Shown piece after piece: positions 32,201-40,116 of a DNA stretch of 64,000 nt. Origin of the DNA: DASQUK01 sp963756425 (GTDB lineage: Bacteria > Actinomycetota > Acidimicrobiia > Acidimicrobiales > VFJN01); contig CAVWNW010000003.1 of NCBI GenBank assembly GCA_963756425.1, positions 62,001 through 126,000 on the forward strand. Direction: 5' to 3'. How positions within the stretch are numbered: position 1 is the stretch's first letter; each line of letters starts with the position of its first letter. The notes beneath the pieces are model-generated. The model saw only the letters and a list, made by a program, of their open reading frames with translations. It searched no databases and was not told where the DNA came from. The translations under genes and the position numbers were made by a program.

Positions 32201-33673
32201 TTCGCGCGCCCCCGCCGGCCTGAGCTGGGCCTCGACGAGGCGGGTCGACAGCTCGGCATCGTGGGACTGCAGCCGCCCGATCCCGCTGGCGTCACGGGTG
32301 TGCGGCAGCCACTTGGACCAGTCCCACGCAGTGGCGCCCGTGGCGCTGGACAGGATCATCATCGGCAGGTCGGCGGGACCGTGCAGCGCCGCCGCCTGAC
32401 ACACCAGGCCGCGGGCGAGGGACAGGGCGGCAGCCCGGTCGCCCACGATCCCGACCACCCCGCCGGCGGCCAGGTCGACGGGTACCGGGGCGCCGTCGAG
32501 GACCTCGTACTCGGCCAGGACCGCAACCAGCTCCTCAGGTCCGTCGGCGCGGAGCCCGGGCGGCACCACGGGGGGTGACCACGGGACGTCGCCGACGCCG
32601 GCGCGCAGCCGCAGGAAGTCCGGGTGCACCGGCCGCCGCTCCCACAGCGCCGTGCTGGGCAGCTCGACGCGCCGCACGATCTCCGCCGGGTCGGGATATG
32701 CGCGCTGCATCCGCCGCCGCTCGTCATCGGCCAGCGCCGCCAGCCGGCCCCGGAAATCGCTCAGCTCGCGGCGGAAGCGCTCGCTCTCCCCCCGCTCCGA
32801 CCGGCGTCCCCTGCGCTTGGCGTCGATGGCGTTGCCGACCCCGATGACGGGAGTGAGCAGGCCGAACATCAGGAACTGCGGCGACCGCATCACCGCGAAC
32901 ATGACGCCTGCGAAGATCAACGGCGTCAGGATGGCGATGAGCGACAACGGCACCCTGCCCTGGCCAGTCCTCGGCGGCGCCGGCGGAGCGATCTCCGCGG
33001 GCGGGGTCGGGGGTGCCGGTCGGGGTGGGCGGTTGAACGGGATCGTCCCGGCGGCGTTGGCATGACGGACCGGGTCGACGGCGACGGGCCGGTCGCCGTC
33101 CTCCACCGGCCGCAGCTCCAGCTCGAGCGCCCCGAGCCGCACCGGCACCCCGGCATCGAGGGGGACCGGCTTGACCACCGGCAGCCCGCCCACCCACGTG
33201 CCGTTGTGCGACCCGAGGTCGGAGACGGTGACGTCGCCGGCCGGGCCGACCAGCAGTTGGGCGTGGTGCTTCGAGACGGTCGGATGGTCGAGCTCGATGT
33301 CGCAGCCCGGTGCACGCCCCAGCACCACGGTGCCCGGCACGAGCGGGAACCGCCGACCCGCCCGGAGCCCGCCCACCACGACCAACTCCAACGAACTTGC
33401 CGCCGTTACCGACGTCATGGCAGCGCCAAGTGCGGCAAGTTCGGGATTGGTGGTGGCTCCCGCCGGCCCGAGACGCACGCGGGCCCCCTCGTGGAGGCCC
33501 GCCTCGCCCAGCTCGAAGTCGCGATCGGCCGGCCGGCCGCCGATCAGCAGGGTGCGGTCATCGCCCGCCGTGGGGTCGAGCGCGCGCACGAGATCGGCCA
33601 CGGTGGCGGAGGGATTGTTGACCCGGACGTCCAGCTCGCGACGCGCGTCCCCAGCGACATAGACGATCTGCAT
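29294..33673 (-). CDS. EssC/EccC-like FtsK-SpoIIIE ATPase with FHA domain
   Basis: The motor of a type VII-like secretion system (1459 residues). An N-terminal ubiquitin-like part (1-80) precedes an FHA domain (about 95-190; 'VVLGRAPGCDIELDHPTVSK', 'VSDLGSHNGTWVGG'), then two membrane segments near 250-290 ('LSLIAILTPLIFAGVMFAV'). Three FtsK/SpoIIIE ATPase modules follow. The first has an intact Walker A (GGTTGAGKSELLR, about 665-677) and 'LTFVLVDFKGGSAFDDC'; the second is degenerate (GIGGSGTTTT, no lysine, near 1009); the third has GPARSGKSTA (near 1286). FHA at the N-terminus is an EssC (firmicute, T7SSb) trait. The FHA could read phosphothreonine placed by the adjacent kinase. EccB, EccD, EccE and mycosin are not in the window. 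Confidence 0.93.
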   Translation of the reverse strand: MQIVYVAGDARRELDVRVNNPSATVADLVRALDPTAGDDRTLLIGGRPADRDFELGEAGLHEGARVRLGPAGATTNPELAALGAAMTSVTAASSLELVVVGGLRAGRRFPLVPGTVVLGRAPGCDIELDHPTVSKHHAQLLVGPAGDVTVSDLGSHNGTWVGGLPVVKPVPLDAGVPVRLGALELELRPVEDGDRPVAVDPVRHANAAGTIPFNRPPRPAPPTPPAEIAPPAPPRTGQGRVPLSLIAILTPLIFAGVMFAVMRSPQFLMFGLLTPVIGVGNAIDAKRRGRRSERGESERFRRELSDFRGRLAALADDERRRMQRAYPDPAEIVRRVELPSTALWERRPVHPDFLRLRAGVGDVPWSPPVVPPGLRADGPEELVAVLAEYEVLDGAPVPVDLAAGGVVGIVGDRAAALSLARGLVCQAAALHGPADLPMMILSSATGATAWDWSKWLPHTRDASGIGRLQSHDAELSTRLVEAQLRPAGARERADRSEHAVGPTLLVVVDDESLTEGRKAPTRSLLRGEGGLVAGIVVASTIDRLPAVCTTVIEMTDSDGRADLALPQRGLRIGGFLAAGVDDGVARDCARSLARFEDPELDVVGAGLPASIRLLPLLDLEDCTADAVLARWKAGGIDPSPATPVGVAEDGVFGIDFVADGPHGLVGGTTGAGKSELLRTLVAGLAATVDPDHLTFVLVDFKGGSAFDDCARLPHTVGMVTDLDQHLAERALRCLEAELRHRERVLRDAGAVDLPDYLRKGLPEALPRLLVIIDEFATLRAELPEFIDALVGVAQRGRSLGVHLLLATQRPQGAISDNIRANTNLRIALRVQERTDSTDVIDVPDAAGIPRTAPGRAYVRLGPGEVVAIQAALSTGSRQDAARAPVDVAPFVYGPAPRPASAPTPPGLGVGPPIDQPDADPGVEGDTDLSVLVAAARDAFARTGRPQPRRPWPDPLPGDVDLDRLIDRTLGEAGTQHPSEFVPLALADDPDAQTQYPTGWSPTDGNLIVYGIGGSGTTTTLSSLALSAARLNSAADVHVYGLDFGAGELGALERLPHVGAVIMANERERQARLIRHLRAELDRRRQLGSGALHDEPRIVTLVDGWSAFAAEYNDLAGSAVFDAFGRVFADGPELRMYTVVAADRATAVPSQLASLVRQRMALRLADAYDYSGFGVRPAAVPEMVPGRALLAGTGQVVQVARPAGGLAAAAARLAATAPTPTATVPTATARRPDPIASLATAVRLDELAAPARLGERPWSIPIGVAERTLSAAGLAVYEGEHALVTGPARSGKSTALLTVATACRAGGRDVTVIAVAGPRSPLAARAASVDHVVAPATVGAKLMPLVEDAGAAGRLALVLVDDAESVDDSGGVLERLSTSDLPGLLFVAAGRNDGIRTGYSHWTRPLRRSKLGVLLRPDVDLDGDILGASLPRRAPVAMVPGRGYVVNSGEVELIQVALPG

Positions 33674-33705
33674 CCCGTCGCAACGCTAGTGGGCCCTCGC
33701 GGAAG

Positions 33706-35754
33706 TCATCGTGGCGTCTCGCCGAGCTCATCGAGCACGAAGGCGAGGACGAGCGCCTCGTCGCGCCACGCGTCGTAACGGCCCGACGGGCCCGAGTGCC
33801 CGGCGCCCATCTCGGTCTTGAGGAGCACCGGCGCTCCCCCGGTGGATGCGGCTCGTAGCCTCGCCACCCACTTGGCGGGCTCGTGGTACGAGACCCGCGG
33901 GTCGTTGAGGCCGGCGGTGGCGAGGATGGCCGGATAGGGACGCCGGTCGACGTTCTCGTAGGGCGAGTACGACCGCATGTAGCGGTACGCCTCGGGATCC
34001 GTGGCCGGGTTGCCCCACTCCTCCCACTCGGTCACCGTCAGGGGCAGGCTCGCGTCGAGCATGGTGTTGACGTTGTCGACGAACGGTACCTCGGCGACGA
34101 TCGCGTGGAAGCGCTCGGGCGCCAGGTTGGCCACCGCGCCCATGAGCAGCCCGCCGGCGCTACCGCCCCGCGCCGCGAGCAGGTCGGCGCTGGTGTAACG
34201 CTGCGCGATCAGGTGGTCGGCGGCGGCGATGAAGTCGGTGAACGTGTTCCGCTTGCGCAGCAGCTTCCCGTCCTCGTACCAGCTGCGGCCCAGCTCGCCC
34301 CCACCGCGGACGTGGGCGATGGCGAACGTCACGCCGCGATCGAGCAGCGACAGCCGGGCGATGGAGAAGCCCGGGTCCATGCTCGCCTCGTAGGCCCCGT
34401 AGCCGAACAGCAACGTCGGCGATGGCCCCTCGGGATGATCCCGCCGCCGCACCAGCGACAGCGGCACCGAGGTGCCGTCGGGTGCGGCCGCCCACTCACG
34501 GATCGACTCGTAGCGGTCCGGGTCGAAGTCGCCCAGGACCGGCTGGCGCTTGCGCAGGGTCCGCGTGCGGCCGTCGAGGTCGTAGTCGTAGACCGACGCC
34601 GGCGTCACCAGCGACGTGTAGTGGAACCGGTAGACGGTCGAGTCGTACTCGGGGTTGTCGCCGAACGCCACGACCGTGTACACGGGCTCGTCGAATGCGA
34701 CGTCATGGGCCGCGCGATCGGTCGTCCGGATGACCCGGAGCCCCGTCAGCGCGTCGCGGCGCAGGTGGACGACGACATGGTTGGCGAAGGCGTCGGCGGA
34801 CTCGATCCGCGTGCCCGGCACGTGGGGGATCAGGTCCCGCCATTGCTCCCGCCCCGGGTGGCTGACCGGCGCCTCGACGAGCTTGAAGTCCAGCGCCTGG
34901 TCGTTGGTGACGATGAGGAACCAGTCGCCCTGATGGTCGACGTGGTACTCGACGCCCTCGCGCCGGGGCTCGATGACGCTGAACTCGCCGGCGGGGTCGT
35001 CGGCGGGCAGCACCCTCACCTCGCTCGTCACCATGCTGCTGAGGCCGAGCACGACGAAGCGCTCGCTGCGGCTGAGATGCACGCCGAGGTAGAACCGCCG
35101 GTCCTCCTCCTCGTACACGAGCTCGTCTGCGGAGACGTCCGTGCCTAGGCGGTGGCGCCACAGCCGGTGGGGGCGCCGGGCCTCGTCGGGGGTGACGTAG
35201 AAGAAGGTGCCGCTGTCGGCCGACCAGGCTGCCCCGTAGTACGTCCCCGGGATCTCGTCGGCGAGGTGCTCCCCGGTATCGAGGTCCTTGAACCGCATCG
35301 TGAAGACCTCGGCGCCGTCGAAGTCGACCGAATAGGCCACGATCCGGTGGTCCGGGCTGACGTCGAAGTGGCCCACATCCAGGTAGGGCGCGTCGCCCGC
35401 CACCTCGTTGAAGTCGACCAGCACCTGCTCGGTGGAGGCGTCGTCCTCCTGGGCACGCCGGCAACGGATCGCGTACTGCAGGCCCTCGACGGTTCGGCCG
35501 TAGTACCACCACGGCCCCTTGCGCACCGGCACCGTGAGGTCGGTCTCCTGCGTCCGCGCCTTGATCTCCTCGAACACGGTCCGGCGCAGCTCGGACGTCG
35601 GTGCCAGCACCTGCCGCAGGTACGCGTTCTCGCCCTCCAGGTATGCGATCACCTCGGGGTCGTCGCGGTTGCGGAGCCACGCGTACTCGTCGACGACGGT
35701 CTCGCCGTGCAGGCGGCGCTCCACCGGCACCCGCTTGGCCACGGGCGGCTTCAT
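33706..35754 (-). CDS. Oligopeptidase B-like S9 family serine peptidase
   Basis: A prolyl-oligopeptidase-family enzyme, closest by motif to oligopeptidase B, which cleaves short peptides after basic residues. The N-terminal beta-propeller is followed by the hydrolase domain with the nucleophile in ARGGSAGGLLMGAV (Ser near 530), the Asp in 'LNDPRVSYHEP' (near 617) and the His in 'GAGHSGPSG' (near 651). The 682-residue length is normal. ATG 35754 overlaps the stop of the SDR gene (ATGA). Confidence 0.93.
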   Translation of the reverse strand: MKPPVAKRVPVERRLHGETVVDEYAWLRNRDDPEVIAYLEGENAYLRQVLAPTSELRRTVFEEIKARTQETDLTVPVRKGPWWYYGRTVEGLQYAIRCRRAQEDDASTEQVLVDFNEVAGDAPYLDVGHFDVSPDHRIVAYSVDFDGAEVFTMRFKDLDTGEHLADEIPGTYYGAAWSADSGTFFYVTPDEARRPHRLWRHRLGTDVSADELVYEEEDRRFYLGVHLSRSERFVVLGLSSMVTSEVRVLPADDPAGEFSVIEPRREGVEYHVDHQGDWFLIVTNDQALDFKLVEAPVSHPGREQWRDLIPHVPGTRIESADAFANHVVVHLRRDALTGLRVIRTTDRAAHDVAFDEPVYTVVAFGDNPEYDSTVYRFHYTSLVTPASVYDYDLDGRTRTLRKRQPVLGDFDPDRYESIREWAAAPDGTSVPLSLVRRRDHPEGPSPTLLFGYGAYEASMDPGFSIARLSLLDRGVTFAIAHVRGGGELGRSWYEDGKLLRKRNTFTDFIAAADHLIAQRYTSADLLAARGGSAGGLLMGAVANLAPERFHAIVAEVPFVDNVNTMLDASLPLTVTEWEEWGNPATDPEAYRYMRSYSPYENVDRRPYPAILATAGLNDPRVSYHEPAKWVARLRAASTGGAPVLLKTEMGAGHSGPSGRYDAWRDEALVLAFVLDELGETPR

Positions 35755-36593
35755 CCCGGTCGTAGCGCCAGCCCCGCAAGGCGGTCGGACAGCTCGCGCA
35801 GCCGGCGGCGGGCAGCGGCGTCGCCCGCCTGCGGGTTCGGCCGGGACTCGCGACGGCCGTCGAAGTAGCGGCCGGTCACCCCGTCCAACGCCGGGTCGGT
35901 CGCCAGCCCGACGGTGGCGTCGACGCCCTGCTCCAGCGACGTGAGCGGGTCGACGCCCGCGTGCGTCACGATCTTGGTGGGCATGAAGGTCCCGGGGTGC
36001 AGGGCGTTGGCCGTCACGCCCCGGTCCGCCAGCTCGGCGGCCAGGTCGACGGTGAACATGATCTGGGCCAGCTTCGATCGGCAGTAGGCGAGGTAGCCCT
36101 CGTAGTGCCGCTCGAGCATCACGTCGTCGAAGTCGATCGGCGCTTGCCCGGCCGAGCTGACGTTGACGATGCGGGCGGGCGCCGAACGCTCCAGCACCGG
36201 CAGGAGCAGCCGCGTGAGCAGGTAGTGCGCCAGGTAGTTCACCTGGAAGCGCAGCTCGTAGCCGTCGGCGCTGACCTGCCGGGCGCCATCGCCCGGAAGC
36301 GTCGTCCCGATGCCGGCGTTGTTGATCAACACGTCCAGGCGCGGCTCCTCGGCGGCCACCCGCTCGGCCAGCGCCCGGACGTCGGCCAGCGACGCCAGGT
36401 CCGCGCGGTACCAGCGCAGCCGCTCGTTGCCGGTGGCATCGCGGATGTCGCGGATGGTCGCGTCCCCGCGTGCGTCGTCGCGCCCGTGCACCAACACGGT
36501 GGCGCCGCCGGCCGCCAGCCGTTCCGCCACGCCCCGGCCCAGCCCGTCGGTGGCGCCGGTCACCAGGATCACTTGCTCGTCGAGGGGTCGCAT
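35751..36593 (-). CDS. Short-chain dehydrogenase/reductase
   Basis: An NAD(P)-dependent SDR of 280 residues with the retinol-dehydrogenase-like layout. The nucleotide motif TGATDGLGRG lies near 11-20, 'LDVLINNAGIG' marks the central strand, and the active site is S in 'IVNVSSAG' and YCRSK (YxxxK, near 169). ATG 36593 (MRPLDEQVILVTG) is preferred to a frame start at 36665 that adds a non-conserved leader. Substrate unknown. Confidence 0.9.
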   Translation of the reverse strand: MRPLDEQVILVTGATDGLGRGVAERLAAGGATVLVHGRDDARGDATIRDIRDATGNERLRWYRADLASLADVRALAERVAAEEPRLDVLINNAGIGTTLPGDGARQVSADGYELRFQVNYLAHYLLTRLLLPVLERSAPARIVNVSSAGQAPIDFDDVMLERHYEGYLAYCRSKLAQIMFTVDLAAELADRGVTANALHPGTFMPTKIVTHAGVDPLTSLEQGVDATVGLATDPALDGVTGRYFDGRRESRPNPQAGDAAARRRLRELSDRLAGLALRPG

Positions 36594-36680
36594 CGCACCG
36601 ACGGTACGGGCTGGAGCGCGCTCCAAGTCAAGGCCCGATCCACCCGGGCCACGGCGAGGGGTCATCTAGGTTGTCGGCCC

Positions 36681-37364
36681 ATGCCCGACTATCCCCCGGT
36701 AGCACTTGTGCACGGCTTCGCCTCGTCGTTCGCGCACGGCTGGGAGCACAACGGATGGACCGACCTTCTGGCCGACGCGGGCCGCAAGGTCCTGCGGGTC
36801 GACATGCCGGGCCACGGCGAGTCGCCGCCCACGACCGACCCCGCGGCGTTCGCCGATGTGCAGGGGAGCCTGGCCGAGGTGATCGCGGCCCATGCGCCCG
36901 TCGACGCCGTCGGGTTCTCGACCGGGGCCCGCCTGCTGCTGGGGCTGGCGGCGGAGGACCCGGGGCGCCTGCGCAAGCTGGTGGTGATCGGTGTCGGCGA
37001 CAACCTGTTCCGCGCCGAGGACCGGGAGCCGCTGGCCCGCGCGCTGGAATCGGGCGACGAGGTGGCCGAGGAGGACATCGGCGTGCAGCTGTTCGTCCGC
37101 CTGGCCCGGACCGCGGGGAACGATCCGCAGGCGCTGGCCGCCTTCCTCCGCCGGCCCGACCGGCCGCTGACCGAGGACGACTTGGCACGCGTGGCCTGTC
37201 CCGTGCTCGTCGTCATCGGCGACCGTGACTTCTCGGGACCCGCCGATCGGCTGGTGGGCGCGCTCCCCGACGCCGAGCTGGTGACGCTGCGCAACGTCGA
37301 CCACTTCGCCGCACCGCGGGACTTCAACTGCATCAACCGGTCCCTGGGGTTCATCGACCTGTGA
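36681..37364 (+). CDS. Alpha/beta hydrolase
   Basis: A small (227-residue) alpha/beta hydrolase. Oxyanion region 'VALVHGFASSFAHGWEHNGW', nucleophile elbow GFSTGA (GxSxG), Asp in 'VLVVIGDRDFSGPADRL' and His in 'NVDHFAAPRD' make a complete triad. The lid is minimal. It is a lone plus-strand gene between divergent SDR and convergent oxidoreductase genes; the substrate cannot be inferred. Confidence 0.88.
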   Translation: MPDYPPVALVHGFASSFAHGWEHNGWTDLLADAGRKVLRVDMPGHGESPPTTDPAAFADVQGSLAEVIAAHAPVDAVGFSTGARLLLGLAAEDPGRLRKLVVIGVGDNLFRAEDREPLARALESGDEVAEEDIGVQLFVRLARTAGNDPQALAAFLRRPDRPLTEDDLARVACPVLVVIGDRDFSGPADRLVGALPDAELVTLRNVDHFAAPRDFNCINRSLGFIDL

Positions 37365-37388
37365 GTGGCGCCCTGGCCGCAGGCGCAG

Positions 37389-38175
37389 TCAGCCGGGGGC
37401 CTTGAGCTCCCCGAAGGCATGGACCTCGCCCAGTGACCCCTGCATGTACTCGGGCCCCTCCTCGACCTCAACGAACCAGCCCGTCGGGCACATCGTGAGG
37501 ATCTCCACCAGGGCGAACCCGCCATCGGCCTGCACGCGGAAGGCCCGCTCCAGCATCCTGCGGGTCCTGTGCACCAGGCCCGGATTGGCCACGGCGCCCC
37601 GGGCCACGTAGGCCGCGCCCTCCAGCTGCGCGACCAGCTCGGAGATGCGGATCGGCCAGCCGTGGCGCGCCTCGTCGCGCCCGTCGAGCGAGGTCTTGGT
37701 CCGCTGCCCGAGGGCGCTCGTGGCGGTCATCTGGCCGCCGGTCTCGCCGAAGACGCCGTTGTTGAGGAGGATGCACGTCACGGCCTCGCCGCGCGCCGCC
37801 GTGTGGAGCACCTCCTGCAGCCCTTCGTTCACCATGTCGCCGTCGCCCTGGATCGTGAACACCGTGCGGTCGGGCAGCATCCGCTTGACGCCGGTGGCCA
37901 CCGAGGGCGCCCGGCCGTGCAGCGCCTGGACCATGTCGAGGTCGAGGCCCAGCCCGATCGCCGTGTAGCAGCCGATGCCCATGACCGCGATCGCCGATCC
38001 CAGCTCCCCGCGCTGCTCGAGCACCTGCCCGACGAGCCCGAACACCAGCGGCTCGCCGCAGCCCGGGCACAGCGGATGGTCGGTGCTGTCGAGGATCGCC
38101 GGGCTTCCGGCAGCGCGTCAGGCGCGCGCCCGAAGGGGCGACCGAGACGTCGACCTCGGGCCGCGGATCCGTCAC
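37389..38175 (-). CDS. 2-oxoacid:ferredoxin oxidoreductase beta (TPP) subunit, frameshifted
   Basis: The thiamine-diphosphate subunit of a 2-oxoacid:ferredoxin oxidoreductase (KorB/VorA type). Conserved blocks are 'DHPLCPGCGEPLV', 'GIGCYTAIGL', 'HGRAPSVATGVK', and the TPP/metal motif 'GDGDMVNEGLQEVLH' with 'LNNGVFGETGGQM'. The part from 38045 is a continuous frame; sequence upstream to about 38115 is clearly coding (ILDSTDHPLCPGCGEP) but has no start in that frame. The natural start is GTG 38175 (MTDPRPEVDVSV), which overlaps the alpha stop (GTGA). One extra base between about 38105 and 38140 separates the two frames. Confidence 0.82.
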
Positions 38176-39284
38176 GTGGGCACGCCTTGCGCGATCGCGG
38201 ACTCGATGCGGGAGCGCATGTGGCCGGCCTCGATGCCCGGCCCGACGCCGAAGCCGGAGTCGTCGGTGCTGATCTCCCCCACGAACCGGACGGGAGCGGC
38301 CCCGGCGACCGCGATGCGGACGTCGTCGACCATCTGCCCGGCGTTGTTCTCGTACACCGCCACCAGCCGCGCACCGCCGCACGCCTCGGCAAGGGCGTCG
38401 TGGGGGAACGGCCACAGCGTCACGGGCCGAAACAGGCCCACCGGGCGGCCCTCGGCCCGCAGGCCCCGGACCACGAAGCGGACGAACCGGGCCACGCTTC
38501 CGAACGCGACCACCACCGCGTCGGCGTCGTCGCAGCCCTCAGCCTCCCAGCGCGGTTCGGCGGCAGCGATCTCGTCCTGTTTGGCGGCGATCGCCCGCAG
38601 GTGTGCCTCCGCCCCCGTCCCGCCGGCCGGCGACCCGAAGCGATCCAGCCCCAGCGAGGTCACGTGCCGCGCCCGGCGCCCGGCCCGGCCGGCGACGGCC
38701 CAGTCCTTGTCCCCGCCGGGCGGTGCCGGGACATCCCCGGCGCCCGGGTCGACCACCTCCCACGTGTGCGCTAGCAGGTAGTCGCCGTAGAGCAACACCG
38801 GGTGGCGCCAGCGGTCGGCCAGCTCGAACGCCAGCCGGGTCAGCGCCACCCCCTCCCCCAGGTCGACCGGCGCCAGCACGATGTGGCGGTAGTCGCCGTG
38901 GCCGCCGCCCCTCGTGGACTGGAAGTAGTCGGACTGGCCACGGGACATGTTGAACACGACCAGCGGCAGCTGGGCCAGGGTCATCTCCGCGAACGACTCC
39001 TGCATCAGGGCCAGTCCCTGGCCGGTGGAGCCGGTGGCCGCCCGCGCCCCGGTCGCCGCCGCCCCCCACACCATCCCGACCGCCTCCAGCTCGCTCTCGG
39101 CGTTCATGCACACGCCGCCGACCTCGGGCAGCCGGCGGGCGAAGCCCTCGAGCAGCTCGGTGAACGGCGTCATCGGGTAGCCGGCGAAGAACCGGCAACC
39201 GGCGGCGATCGAGGCCTCCACCAGGGCGTCGGCGCCCTCCATGAAGCGCGCCCCGGCGGCCGCGGGCGAGGCGACGGCCGTCAT
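38172..39284 (-). CDS. 2-oxoacid:ferredoxin oxidoreductase alpha subunit
   Basis: The pyruvate:ferredoxin-oxidoreductase-like alpha chain (KorA/VorB type, 370 residues). 'FFAGYPMTPFTELLEGFA' corresponds to the YPITPS motif, and 'MNAESELEAVGMVWGAAATG' and 'GSTGQGLALMQES' are family landmarks; the C-terminal transketolase-like domain ends with 'VYENNAGQMVDDVRIAVAG'. ATG 39284 overlaps the ferredoxin stop (ATGA). Such enzymes convert 2-oxoacids plus CoA to acyl-CoA, CO2 and reduced ferredoxin; whether the substrate is 2-oxoglutarate, a branched 2-oxoacid or something else cannot be read. Confidence 0.9.
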   Translation of the reverse strand: MTAVASPAAAGARFMEGADALVEASIAAGCRFFAGYPMTPFTELLEGFARRLPEVGGVCMNAESELEAVGMVWGAAATGARAATGSTGQGLALMQESFAEMTLAQLPLVVFNMSRGQSDYFQSTRGGGHGDYRHIVLAPVDLGEGVALTRLAFELADRWRHPVLLYGDYLLAHTWEVVDPGAGDVPAPPGGDKDWAVAGRAGRRARHVTSLGLDRFGSPAGGTGAEAHLRAIAAKQDEIAAAEPRWEAEGCDDADAVVVAFGSVARFVRFVVRGLRAEGRPVGLFRPVTLWPFPHDALAEACGGARLVAVYENNAGQMVDDVRIAVAGAAPVRFVGEISTDDSGFGVGPGIEAGHMRSRIESAIAQGVPT

Positions 39285-39529
39285 GCGCTCGCCTCGTCGG
39301 GCAGCACGAAGACGTCGAACACGAAGTCGGGGCACACGTCGAGGCAGCGCTCGCAGGCGATGCACCCCTCGTACAGGAGGGGGTAGCGGTAGCCCCTGGC
39401 GTTCACGCGCTCGGAACGCTCGAGGACGTGCGGCGGGCAGACGTCGATGCAGAGCCAGCAGCCCTTGCACTGGTCGACGCGCATCACGACATGGCCACGG
39501 GGGATGCTGCCCGCCGGCATCTCGGCCAT
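39281..39529 (-). CDS. 2x[4Fe-4S] ferredoxin subunit of the oxidoreductase
   Basis: An 82-residue polyferredoxin with two CxxCxxCxxxCP clusters: CKGCWLCIDVCP and CIACERCLDVCP. This is the delta subunit that relays electrons from the 2-oxoacid oxidoreductase to free ferredoxin. Its ATG shares one base with the gamma subunit TGA, and its TGA overlaps the alpha ATG. Confidence 0.93.
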   Translation of the reverse strand: MAEMPAGSIPRGHVVMRVDQCKGCWLCIDVCPPHVLERSERVNARGYRYPLLYEGCIACERCLDVCPDFVFDVFVLPDEASA

Positions 39530-40116
39530 CAGGCCGCATCCCGTTGCCAGAACGCCCGGCGCGCCGCGCCCGGGCCCGCAGGCACCAGGTCGGCGCCGGC
39601 CCGGATGGCCCGCTCGTTACCGGGCACGAACTGGCGGCGGTACGACGGCACGGACTCCCGCATGGCCTCCAGCACCGAATCCACGGCCACGACGCCGGTG
39701 AGGGCTGCGTACGCACCCGCGAGCACCATCGACACCAGGACGGCGCTGCCGAGGTCGGCGGCGGTGGCCGACAGCGGCAGCCGGACCGGATCGACGTCGT
39801 CGCGACCCAGGTCGCCCTCGAACACGCTGTCGTTCACGACGACCAGGCCGCCGGGGACCACCTTGGGCGCGACCAGACCCCAGAACGCATGGTGCATGGC
39901 CACCGCCGACCAGGCGGAGGACACGATGGGCGGGGCCCCGATCGGCCCGTCCCCGACCACCAGCGTGGTCTCGGTCCGCCCGCCCCGCATCTCGCCGCCG
40001 AAGACGCCGAACATCATCACCCGCCGGCCCTCGCGGGCCGCGGCCCGGGCGAGCACCTGGGTGGCGAGCTGCACGCCCTGGCCCCCGATCCCGGTGACGA
40101 TCAGCTCACGCTCCAC
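39529..40116 (-). CDS. 2-oxoacid:ferredoxin oxidoreductase gamma subunit
   Basis: The gamma subunit, recognisable from 'ERELIVTGIGGQGVQLATQV' and 'MMFGVFGGEMRGGRTETTLV'. GTG 40116 is preferred since it yields MERELIVTGIGGQG, the usual family start, with GGGGGAG just upstream; ATG 40140 would extend it by 8 residues into the acyl-CoA ligase. With the delta, alpha and beta chains it completes a four-subunit enzyme in the order gamma-delta-alpha-beta. Confidence 0.9.
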   Translation of the reverse strand: MERELIVTGIGGQGVQLATQVLARAAAREGRRVMMFGVFGGEMRGGRTETTLVVGDGPIGAPPIVSSAWSAVAMHHAFWGLVAPKVVPGGLVVVNDSVFEGDLGRDDVDPVRLPLSATAADLGSAVLVSMVLAGAYAALTGVVAVDSVLEAMRESVPSYRRQFVPGNERAIRAGADLVPAGPGAARRAFWQRDAA

